Assembly (NCBI GenBank): GCA_036874045.1
Contig: CM072345.1
Coordinates: 3,745,501 to 3,809,500, forward strand
Direction: 5' to 3'
Length of the DNA stretch: 64,000 bases
From: Cymodocea nodosa
Taxonomy: Eukaryota > Streptophyta > Magnoliopsida > Alismatales > Cymodoceaceae
Shown here: in pieces, positions 42,739-53,118 of the stretch
Position numbering within the stretch: position 1 is the stretch's first letter
Layout of the letters: each line of letters opens with the position of its first letter
Notes under the pieces: generated by a model
Seen by the model: the letters and a program-made list of their open reading frames with translations, nothing else
The model's database searches: none
Told to the model about the DNA's origin: nothing
Translations under genes and position numbers: made by a program

Positions 42739-44939
42739 AGTTTGGATCTCCAACAACACACTAGAAAAACTTGGATTTGTTAACTTCTGTTTTTACTTAG
42801 TTAATTTATCTTTATGCCTATTCTTTTTCTTAGAAGTAAACAAACAACCTTTACTACAAATTAGATATTAATTCCAATTTGTACTTTAGCTGCAAGTGCA
42901 TAGTGTCTATTGTATCAGTGTGCAAGTATAGGTCGATCCCACAGGGAATTGCTTAAGAGTTGAGAACTATCTGTTTGTTAACAATGAAATTTATATATTC
43001 AATAAGCTCTCCGTTGAGTTACAGTTAACTCAACGGACAAAGTTCGTTAAGTTATGGCTAACTCAACGGACTAATCTCGTGGACTTATGTTAACTCCACG
43101 AGCCTACCTTTTCTTTTTAATACTACTATTTACAGAGGAATTCGGCCAACCATTAGGCGATTCTACATATTGTAAATAACATCAATTAAGCTCTTTAATG
43201 TTAGTAAACACTGAATTTATCATTAAGCATACTAACATTCAGATAATTCAAACAGTAACCATTAAAATCTTTAAGTTTTTTAAACGAACCAATTTCAGTA
43301 AACTATAAAACTAAAACAAACATAAAACAATCACAATACTGACAAAGATAACATTAATCATGATACAACACAAACAATACAACACTCAAATACAAAATAC
43401 AATAGCAGATAAGTTGTTTTTGGTATTTTTGTTTTAATATGAACATGGAAATGGGTGAAAGGTGAAATGTAAAGTAATCTCAATCAATAGTAAATACTTC
43501 CATCACTACATACGACGCGATTACACCATTGAAAATTTAACCACTTACAATTCTGTCTCCTCTCCCTATAGAATCGAGAGTCCAGAATTGCAAGATGACC
43601 TCCTCTTCAGCATACAGGCATCAACCCGAAGCCAAGGCTAGAAGCTTTATGATCTCTTGAGATATGAGTCGGTGCTTGGTGAAAATGGCTTCCCTTCTCG
43701 TGATGCGATCACTCCTCACAATGGTTGTTAGGCACTGTGTTTGGCTCGGAATCGACCCGACATCAGGAAAGTATCATCACAAACCTTCGATGGTTGGTGA
43801 TTATGGTGGTTATGGTGGTGGTAACGATGGTTGGTGTGGTACTTTGGAGAATTGCCGATACTACCTATACACACTAATCGTCCATCGATCACGCACACTT
43901 TACTTCTTTTTCTTCTTTTCTTTTATATTTCTTCAGTGGTAACTGCTTCTGCTTGAATGGTCAGTTGGATTTCCTTCATTCATATCAACGACGATGCTTT
44001 CTTCTCCCTTCGACGAGTGAATTCCTACGTGATACGTGCGATCGTGGTTTTTTCTTCCAACTGTCTATTCCTGCAACCACTATAGTGGCATATTAGAAAA
44101 TAAATAGACCGTGGAGTTACAGATAACTCAACAGACTTTCTTCGTTGATTTAACTATAAAGCACGTGCATAAATTTAACTATCTGATGCTCAGATGCATT
44201 TAAGATACTTATAAACTTAACTATCCAATGCTTAGATGCATTTCAGATAGTTACAGATAACTCACCAATATATAACTTAAGTAAATCTACCAAATCTTGA
44301 CATGTGTCAACAACAATTTAATAATAAAAGAAACATTTCAGAGAGTTACAGGTCTAACTATCCGATGCTCAGCTGCAATTTTGGATAGTTAGAGATAACT
44401 CACCGAAAATCCACTTAAGTCACTTTCCTAGAACATGACACGTGTCCACAGCTATTTTATAAATAAAAAGAGATTTCGGAGAGTTACATATATAACTATC
44501 CGATGCCTAGATGTAATTTCAGATAGTTAGAGAGAACTCACCGAAAGTTCACTTAAGTCATACATTATGGTTTCGACACGTGTACTTCAGAAAATAAAAT
44601 AATCTTTTAAAACATAATTATTCGGCAGTTTAAACATAACTATCTGATACATGTTCGGTCTGTTAAACATAATTGTCTGAAATATGTTCGGTCTGTTAAA
44701 CATAACTGTCCGAAATATCAGAAATTTCGGATACTTAAGAATTTCACAACCTGCAACTTACCGACAATTCAGAAATGTACTAAATTAACATTAATTCCCC
44801 CAATTTAAGCAGATTCTTTAATTAAAGCTTATAACAGTGCAATTATAACATAATGGCTTAATTTTCATATGATAAGCTAAATATTATGCAATTAACCATC
44901 ATTTAACCGTTAATAATATGCACTTTTTCATTCTAAACA
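42739..44939 (-). repeat. 3' LTR of Athila-4
   Basis: On the minus strand it starts TGTTTAGAATG after a polypurine tract and is 2201 bp long. Compared with the Athila-1 and Athila-2 LTRs it lacks the CTCGTTAAGTTA segment shared with Copia A. It instead has three to four tandem units, each with CACGTGTC, ACTTAAGT, TTCGGTGAGTTA, a TAACTNTCCGAAA end and GCATCGGATAGTTA (44160-44620). Palindromes CCGTTGAGTTA/TAACTCAACGG occur at 43005-43080. Confidence 0.88.
43921..43927 (-). promoter_or_regulatory. TATA box of Athila-4 LTR
   Basis: On the minus strand TATAAAA, preceded by GAAGAAA and followed by GAAAAGAAG as in the Athila-1 and Athila-2 LTRs. Confidence 0.55.
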
Positions 44940-46702
44940 CTTCCCCCATACCTAAATTTTGCTAGTCCCTTAGTAAACTAAGATCTAATTAATTGGTCTT
45001 TCTAAAAGTGCTAGAATTAATTCTTCTTCTTTCTTTTTTCTTCTATTCAGCATAAGAATATATATTATCTATGTTTTAGTAATCAACCTGCAAATATACT
45101 TAGAATATATGCAAATTACATACAAAATATATCATCATCACATGTGTTAATTATATTATCATTTGTTCTTCTTTTCATCATCCGTCATCCTAAATTTTTC
45201 AATAAGATTTCTAGAAGAATTTCAACAACATACGAATCAAAGTACAGTCCAATTCAATATGATTAAGACAAGTAGAATAAAGAATTGTATCTCCATTAAA
45301 CAACTTCAAAAGTCAATTCTAGATTCATATTTCAACAATTCTATATAATAGAAAATATACTCAATTCATAAGATATCTGTATTTCACAAAACACTTGTAT
45401 CTTTTTAGAACAGTATATTTTTTTTTTTTTGTACTTTAAAAGTTAATTTGATAAGCTTGAATCATACAAGAGCTTTCTAATGTACCCATGTAACGAGCTT
45501 TCAATCAACAATCCCAGATCTGATCAAGATCTTAGGTTGCCAGATTTCAAGAGTCCTTTTTCAGGTCAACAATCCTTACATACCTATCTGCTCAAGTACA
45601 AAAGGCTCGTGATCAAACAAGTCAATACACTCTCAAAGTTTCCTCTCTTTTTTTTTTCTTGTTTCTTTTTTTTTTTTTCAAAATACAAACACAAAACAAA
45701 ACATTAATCACATATTGTATATGTACGTATTTCATTAATACAGATGCAATAAAACACAAATCTCATATAGTCATGCTTCTATCATTTACTGAAAATATGA
45801 ATCCATAACAATAGGCTCATACTTTTTCTGTAGTTTAATAAGATCTACACATAAATCATTCTACAAGTTCAATTAGTCAAATTAAATGTATCTTTTATCA
45901 TGTGTTTCATTTAATCTAGAATTCACATTTCACCTCCTTCAGTACTTCAAATAAATTTTTTTTTTTCATTAAGCATTCTGATTTCATTTTAAAATCGTGA
46001 AACTGTTAAACTCATGAAATTCAAAAAAAACATAAGATACTATATCTAGATTTGCATAAATAGTAAATTCTATAGCATCTTATATAGCCTTCTAAATATA
46101 ACATTCAAGCACTTACAGTTTAAAAAAAATTTTATAGTCTCAATTATCGGATAGTTACACCAAGTTCATAAAAATTTTCAATTTCCACAAAACTTTGCAG
46201 TACCATTTTAATTCTTTTAATTAACAAATTTACATGGTTGTTACTTTAATTACCTCCCCTCCATACCTACATTTTGCATTGTCCTCAATGTAAAAGATTT
46301 GACAATAAACACAGTAATTGTAGTAGGCATGAATACAGTTTCTTTGATTTAAAATTCAGGATAAGTAATCAGTTACATACCTTGTTTCGTTTGTATCTCC
46401 TTCTGCATATTTCGATTTTCTGATTCTGAAAAACTTTTCATTCATAGATAAAAGTAGAATATAAAACGAAATAACATTTAACAGATATTGATAAATTAGT
46501 GTCTTGTGTGGAACCCAGGCTCCTATGCCTCTAGTGGCTCACAAGCAAGCCAGTTGGTTTCCCAGAACAAATACCAACAAACTAGATTGATATTTTGTTT
46601 TTTTTTTGTTTTTTTGTTTTTTAAATAAATGTAGAATACACACAAAATCACAGCTTAAGAACATGATTGAAAAGTAGAAACAAATGGAACAAACGTGTTA
46701 GT
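44940..46702 (-). other. 3' untranslated region of Athila-4 with module shared with Copia A
   Basis: There is no gene. The polypurine tract ATGGGGGAAG (44940-44949, minus) abuts the LTR. About 46090 down to 45090 is homologous to the Copia A pol-aORF spacer (13670-14660) in the same sense, with 47 identical consecutive bases at 45571-45617. Long T runs lie at 45418-45431, around 45650-45680 and at 46594-46620. Only one Athila 3' end is in the window, so it is not known whether the module is standard for the family. Confidence 0.8.
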
Positions 46703-47791
46703 CTAAGCAAACTTTTTAGGCATAATTCTTCTTGCTATTAATTCTATTTTAATGCAGTTCTTGTTCCTTCTTAATTTGTAAACATGTAATATATTATAAA
46801 TTCCAAATACAAGTGTATTACCATTAATGATATGAAATGCAGAAAGGGATCCTTTTTGGTTCCAGGGTAATGTAGCAGTTTCTATTTCTACATCTATTTC
46901 AATATACTCCTCTTCCCACTTCCATTCATTTATGTCTTTCATAATCCATATTTGAAATTTCATCAATTCATCCCACCATCTTATCAGACATAAAGTAGGA
47001 TCATCATATTCATTATACCACATTCCTATTTGAATTTTATCAAATTCTGCAGATGGTGGTTTAGCTATTTTTCTCGGTATAGGTAAAATTTCTATATATT
47101 CATCATAACTGTCTATGCTCACTATGTATAAATCAGATCCAAATGCTATTGGTATATCTGTGACTAGATATACATATCCATCAAGTATGACATGTGTTTG
47201 GTTAATTAATGATTTCTATCCTAGATATATCATAATATTTTCAGTCCAAGATCTATTAAGAAAATTATACACACTTAAGCGTAAATCTTCACCCCAATTT
47301 CCTGTAGGTCTCCAATAATATAATTTTTCAGGAATTGTAGAATTTTTATCAAAAAATATTAAAGCTGACCCACAATTTACAATTGGTACTTCATATCTAT
47401 TAGGTCTTCCTATATACCATTCTTCTCTTGTTATAGGATTTCTTATCAAAATATCAAGTAATAAACTTGCATACCTTGGTCTCGTCCTGTATATGATTAA
47501 TCCTTCATCTATCCTCATAATATGATCTATTCCTTCTAATGTATTGGGTGGAATTCCAGTAGTTTCTTCCATAGCTAGATATTCATGGTTAATTGAACTA
47601 CGATTAAATGACCTTCATATGAATCCATCTCTAATCTTAGTCATTTTTGCAGCTTGTAGTCCTTGAAAATATTTTTCTTTAATGTAGTCTTTAATTTCCT
47701 TTGATACATAACACAGCCTACACAGATCTTTAGCTAATAAGTTACTCAGTACTTCCCTTAGTGCATCCAACGGTAATTGCATCAATTCCAT
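46703..47791 (-). pseudogene. F-box protein gene carried by Athila-4, nearly full length
   Basis: The ATG is complementary to 47789-47791, nine bases after an acceptor-like AG. The product has an N-terminal F-box (QLPLDALREVLSNL, KDLCRLCYVSKEI). The C-terminal part resembles the F-box associated domain: ILIRNPITREEW, KLYYWRPTGNW, and FQIWIMKD with trailing Trp (about 46945), a motif frequent in FBA domains. The frame would give about 363 residues and is interrupted only twice: a TGG to TGA change near 47612, and a TAG at 47216-47218 that Athila-2 shares. Low damage compared with pol is notable. The target-binding region is unlike anything I can name. Confidence 0.8.
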
Positions 47792-47800
47792 TTGTCGATT

Positions 47801-47954
47801 CTGTATAACACAAACAAAAATTAAGCAGAGATAAAAAATTAACATAACTACTGCACACCCTCGTGGAATTAAGGGATAACTCAACGGACTAAGTTCGTTG
47901 AGTTAAGGACTAACTCTACGATACTATTAACTATAAATAAAAACATATATATAC
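47801..47954 (-). other. Probable intron between gag and F-box frame, Athila-4
   Basis: Donor GTATAT and acceptor TTATACAG enclose 154 bases, the same length and place as in Athila-2 (38555-38708). The acceptor keeps its pyrimidine tract. Confidence 0.5.
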
Positions 47955-47979
47955 AGATAGTTGCTTTAGATATGTTGCT

Positions 47980-49168
47980 TTATTTAGCTACCCTCCTAGA
48001 AGAGGTATCAATTTCATTAATAGTTCTATTGACAGGGTTAGGTATTGCTTGTATTGGCAATCCTCATGTAGGTCTAACTTCCATTGGTTCCTTCTGCCTA
48101 AGTGGTATATTTCTATTCTGATTTTGAATTGCAGTATTTCCAAATACAAAATCTAGACGATTGTTTAATTGTTGAATTATCTTCTCTAATTTCTCTATTC
48201 TAGATCCTTGTTAAATTAATGCTTCATAACTTATATTCTTCTCATTTACATTTTCTCCTCCCTGAAAATTTTTTGTTTCTCCAAGATAAATTTGGGTGAT
48301 TTCTCCAATTAGGATTATAAGAATTTCCCAAGTTATCTCTCTAGTTTCTAGCATAAATAATATCTAAATTATTTATGTTTGCATTATTTTCTGCTAGCTT
48401 TTGATTTAATGATAACTCTTCTATTTTCTTTGTTAATTCAGTTAATTTCACCTCAAGCATAGTACTTGAATCTATTTCATGCATTCCTTTTGGCAATATT
48501 TTTTTATCTGCAATAGCTTCAGCCGAGTTTTCCCACTATGTAGTTCTTTTTGCAAAGTTTTCTAAATATGCCCATGCTTCTTCACTACATAACTTTAAAA
48601 ATCCATTTTGACAAGTAGATTCTAATAAAGATTTCGTTGAAACATCTATGCCTTTATAAATTATACCTATTAGTTGTGCTTTACTCATTGCATGATGCGG
48701 ACATTGAGTTAGTAAATCTTTAAATCTTTCAAAATATTTCCAGAATGATTCACCTTGTTTTTGGCTACACATTAATATTTCTTTTTTCTTTTTAATCATT
48801 TGATGTGTTGGATAATATTTTTCTAGAAAAACAGAGTAAAATTCAGTCCATGTAGAAATTGAATCAGGCAACAAAGTATATAACCATCTCTTAGCTGTGT
48901 CTTTTAAAGAAAAAGGGATATATCTAAGTTTAATAGCATCTATACTCATGTTCGACATTTTCATCATTTGACAAACTTCATTAAATTCTCTAAGGAAATA
49001 ATAGGCATCCTCTCTTTCTAATCCATGAAAATGTGGCAATTGACTAATATAATTAGATTTCAGTTCAAACCTATCTCCCTCAAAGTTTGGCAATCAAATA
49101 CATGAAGGTTCATCAACTAATTCAAGATACAGAATTTCTCCTAATGGTTTTTCTACTAGAACAGCCAT
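47980..49168 (-). pseudogene. Gag capsid part of Athila-4, located behind pol
   Basis: This is the counterpart of 37342-38529, running from the ATG at 49168 to the TAA at 47982. It has the same Retrotrans_gag landmarks (FEGDRFELKSNYISQLPHF, LKDTAKRWLYTL, GESFWKYFERFKDLL). A CGA to TGA change at about 49096 stops the frame early. Further stops and an indel occur after 48536 in the C-terminal part. Its place between accessory ORF and F-box gene repeats the Athila-2 order in the opposite orientation. Confidence 0.85.
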
Positions 49169-49228
49169 CTCTACGTTCTCTTTTAAAGAAAGGTTAGCTA
49201 TACCCCAAAGAATTGTTTTCGTACGCCT

Positions 49229-49329
49229 CTGCGATGAAAATTCCTGGGTAGGTGTTCTTACTAATCATTTAGTGCTTAGAGAACAAGTCCATGTGCTCAT
49301 AAATAAATAACAGATGATTAATTACATAC
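49229..49329 (-). other. Probable 5'-UTR intron before Athila-4 gag
   Basis: Donor CTG|GTATGT at 49329 and acceptor TTTTCATCGCAG at 49229 enclose 101 bases, equal to Athila-2. The essential GT and AG survive although nearby bases differ. Confidence 0.55.
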
Positions 49330-49461
49330 CAGTCTGAAGCTTTCCATTCAATAAATATTTGTTGTCGGATGAAGTTGAATCACCTGCTTCTCCTTCTAAT
49401 TCCTCCAATGCATTCTCCTTTCTTTAAAAAGTGCTGGTAACTCATAAATAACATTTTGATT

Positions 49462-49471
49462 TATATATATA
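49462..49471 (-). promoter_or_regulatory. TATA box of the Athila-4 gag/F-box unit
   Basis: On the minus strand ATTATATATATAAAT follows GATGTGC, matching 37005-37022 of Athila-2. A diverged CGTTGCAAG stem (49500-49525) lies just upstream in both. Confidence 0.5.
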
Positions 49472-49898
49472 ATGCACATCCATAAAGTGAATAAATCTCG
49501 TTGCAAGAACGTGTCTTGCAATGGGCATCGTGGTTCCTATTTTTATGGGTACGTGTACCTCTACTAATTTCAAATTTTGGTAACCGCTAAACCGACGAAG
49601 TTTCATTCGTGATTAAAAGAATAATCGTTCTGCTTAATCCACGAACTAACCTCGTTGAGTTACAAATAACTCAACAGAACATAGTCGGTTACTGTTGCTA
49701 ACTCCACGGACTAACTTCGTTGAGTTACAGATAAGTCAATGGAGTGACCTTATATTAAATTACTGACCTCATGGAGTTAAGCTTAACTCAACAAACTTAC
49801 TTTATTGAGTTAACACTTGGCAACTTCTAAGTTTAATCCTCGTAAGTACCTCTCTACTTTTTTTTCTTTTTTTTCTACTAACTGAAATAAAGTTAAAT

Positions 49899-50180
49899 AT
49901 ATGTCATTAATGCATCATTCTAATCAAAATTTGTTTAAATTTGAACATTATATAAATATTTAACTTGCAGGTCATTTTATGTTATGCAGAAATTACATTT
50001 TACGTTGCAACATGTAGAAATTTTTAAGCATTTATCCATATATGTCATTAATGCATCATTCTAATCAAAATTTGTTTAAATTTGAACATTATATAAATAT
50101 TTAACTTGCAGGTCATTTTATGTTATGCAGAAATTACATTTTACGTTGCAACATGCAGAAATTTTTAAGCATTTATCCTG
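49899..50180 (-). repeat. 141-bp tandem duplication
   Basis: Two nearly identical units (49899-50039 and 50040-50180) are offset by exactly 141 bases, for example ATGTCATTAA at 49901 and 50042. Athila-2 has a single diverged copy at about 36430-36580. The high identity implies a recent slippage event. No gene. Confidence 0.9.
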
Positions 50181-50388
50181 TCATTCAGCAAATTGTAAAT
50201 CTGTTAAACATTCATTCATAATGTTCGACAAAATATATATAACATTCAATACATTCCATTCATTTCACATTCAAAACACGTATGAAAAGTACATCTGAAA
50301 AATTATATTCATTAATATGAATCAATTTACATTATAAGTACATCAGACATTTTCATATAATTCTATACAAGTAGACGAACAATACAAT

Positions 50389-52593
50389 TTAATCTCTATT
50401 CCTAAGTTCATCTACTTCCTTCTAGAGTTTTTCTAATTGTAGCTCTAATTGATTAATTCTTTCTACAGCTCTTGTAATTCCTCCAAAAGGTACAACTATC
50501 CCTGCAGCTACAAAATTTCTGTATTCTTTCACTGAATTGGTTCTGGATCTGAATCTTTTTGATGCCCAATTCATGAAATCAATACAATCCACCATCAGTA
50601 GTGGAATCAAATCTCCATAAAACAATTTCTTCTTTACTGTTCTCAGCTTGGAGATAAAAACTGCAGACCAATTTATTGGAATTCTATTTACAACTGCAAA
50701 CGTGGCCCATTTGACAAATTGACTCAATTCTATGTCATGGCATTGTCATTGATAGACATTCTTAATCAAAATGTTGGCTACCATGCGTGCTTTACCATTT
50801 AAATGCTTCAATCTGTTTAATAAAGGCACACTAGGATTAATAGCCAAACTGTCATTGATTTCCTGTTCTGTCCATTCAACGATAGTTGTACTTTCCAAAA
50901 TTTCCTGCCCTTCATTCTTTAATCTAAAAATGTTGTGGAGAAGCTCTAGTGTTATCTGTACATTAGCTTCCTCCACGTTGGAAATTAATCTTCCTTCTCC
51001 TTCTCTTAAATTTGCATAAAAACAGGGCACTAGATTCTCATATACTGCATGCCCTCTTTCTTGAGAAATAAACTTTAGTAGACCTTGGAATTCAAATAAT
51101 TCTTTGATTTCTTGCATTCCATCCCAATTTACTGGTCTACTATAAATAATATCATAACCCCTAATCTCATGATATTTATGATAAGCTTCCTGACTCCAAA
51201 AATGTACTTCATTCAAAATTGTTGTTTCAATCGGGTCAGGAATGTGACTTTGTTGTTCTAGAGGGGTTTGTTCTTGATCTTCCTTTAACATAGGCTGCAT
51301 TTGAACATGCTCTACAGATTCCTGAATTTTTGCTTCTGCTTCTATCTATGGTGGTGAGCCGATAGAACTCTCCACTCTGTCTTGAATTCTTTACATAAAT
51401 TGCTGAAGAGTTTCTTGCTCTTCAGTGGAATCTGTAAAGTTATTTTTGTCCAAATGGCTTCGTTCAACTTCTTCATTTTCTACTCTTTCTTCTTCCTACT
51501 GACTACCAATCTGTTCTATCACTGTTCTTTCTGATTCTATAACAGATTGGGATGGAATCACGGGCATTTCAGTTTCTGCCCTACTTTCGGTTCTTTCTTC
51601 TTGTATAGGCTGTAGACTAATTTCAACTTGTTTTTCTTCTTATCTTTGCTCCTGCTGCTGCAGCTCCTTCTCCTCCTTAGAATCAGATAGCAGGTTTATA
51701 AAAATTTGCTCCACAGGCCCTATTAAAATTGGTACCTCAGATTTAATTTCCTCTCTATATTCAGGCACTATCTCTTTTCCTTTCCTTTTTCTAATTAATT
51801 GTGCCTGTTCTTCTTCTTCTTCTTCTGAAATTAAATCTACAAAAGTAGGCTCTATAGGCCTTCGAGCCATAGGTACTGGCTCTTCTTGTTTAATTCTCTC
51901 TATAATTACTGATCTCGAAGGACTAGCCTCAGCTTCTCTTGTAGCACTTGATTTAGCTGCTGCCTGATGTTCAACCTTTATTTTGCACTAGGCCCTCAAT
52001 TTTTCTTCGACCCTTTTTTTCTTAATGGCATCATATAAAATATGTGCCTTAGCTGTAGCTATTTCTTCATTATCACCTTGGTCTCTTGTTATTTTGACCA
52101 AGCTAGTAAACTCTTTCTCTTCTTCATTAGTTCTCGGCCAAGCAAATGCTACTCGTGGCAATGGCTTTGTTGGCTGAACTGGAGGTCCTAACTGCTGTTC
52201 CTCAGGAACAGGTCTTTCAGCAGTTGCTTCTTCTTGTTCTCCTACTCGTTGCTGCTCCCATATTTCCCAACTTCCACGACCAGTAATGCACCTTTTGAAC
52301 CATAATTTGGCCTTGCACTGGATTAGCTCTAGGGCTACTTCATTGTTTGGCTAGATTTTTTTTTCTTTACTAATTACAATTTCTGTTGCCACTCTAATTC
52401 GTGTCTCCATTATCTGAGGTATTTGTATACCACAATCTACTAATATTTTTCTTAATCTAAAAAGTTCAGATTCTACCTTTTGTAACTCTTTTTCTCTTGT
52501 CGTATTCTGAATCTTTTGCCGCGTGTGCCATTCTTCTAATTCTTTCAGAAACTATGCTGTGTCAACTGCATCTTCCCAGAACTTAGGTGTCAT
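50389..52593 (-). pseudogene. Accessory ORF of Athila-4, nearly full length
   Basis: This reads from the ATG at 52593 (MTPKFWEDA) to a stop near 50389, about 730 codons. It is broken by scattered stops: near 52554, 52352, 51640, 50746 and 50422. The plan is a coiled-coil-like N-terminus, a Pro/Glu/Gln-rich middle with poly-Glu and a KRKGKE basic patch (51770), and the conserved domain (51170-50600). Domain landmarks are the RPVNWDGMQEIKELFEFQGL block, CFYANLREG, a KNEG block, KARMVANILIKNVYQ and INWSAVF. It ends in a leucine-rich coiled coil (INQLELQLEKL). The domain matches Copia A (FELQGLIQFLP, FYSNL, KNEG, ARFIANILHANLFQ, INWFDVF). Resembles the Transposase_32 family; function unknown. Confidence 0.8.
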
Positions 52594-52698
52594 CTTCCTC
52601 ATCATGGAGTTACACAACAACATGGAATTGCTCTGATTTCTACTGTTCTAGATTCTAAATGATTTGCTGGATAATGCCCCCAAAACCCTAAGTTTTAG

Positions 52699-52706
52699 TT
52701 TAAATA
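52699..52706 (-). promoter_or_regulatory. TATTTAAA box before the Athila-4 accessory ORF
   Basis: TATTTAAA on the minus strand lies 106 bases before the ATG. It has the same core as in Copia A-1 and A-2 (90 bases before their ATG). It sits between two copies of CCCTAAGTTT; Athila-3 lost it through deletion between those repeats. Confidence 0.5.
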
Positions 52707-52779
52707 AGCCCTAAGTTTAGGCAGGTAATCAGGTCATTTCCCGAACCAAATATTACTCTCTCATCTGCGGTCTTAGCTA

Positions 52780-53110
52780 CAGTACTCCGTTGAGTTACAG
52801 TTAACTCAACGGAATAAGCCCGTTAACTAACTCAAGACGCAACGGAATAAACTCGTTGAGTTAAGTGTAACTCAACGGACTTCCTGTACAAGTAGATATA
52901 ATAATAAAAATACTTAAGATAATAGTTTTTTCTATTTTTTTTACCAGTTTAATCGATACTATGTTTCGGTAAAACCAACATTTTTTCTAAAAATTAATAT
53001 ACATATTTTTTTATGTTCCGGTCATACCAATGGATCCAGTCGGTTGAACCGCAACGATTTTTATATTTTATATTTTTTATATACTTTTTTTTTTATATAC
53101 ATAAAAACTA
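52780..53110 (-). repeat. pol-aORF spacer of Athila-4 with palindromes
   Basis: No gene. CCGTTGAGTTA pairs with TAACTCAACGG at 52790-52820 and 52850-52880. Decayed CGGTT/AACCG palindromes occupy 52940-53060. A long T/A-rich tract precedes the pol stop. Confidence 0.75.
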
Positions 53111-53118
53111 ATTTCTTA

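Noticed and set aside
44940-46702. Plus-strand frames at 45163-45348 and 45480-45707
   Set aside because: Short and not conserved in the homologous Copia A spacer; the region is non-coding in both elements.
46703-47791. F-box gene as an ordinary host gene between two transposons
   Set aside because: The same gene follows gag with the same 154-base interval in Athila-2, elsewhere in the window and in the opposite orientation, so it belongs to the element.
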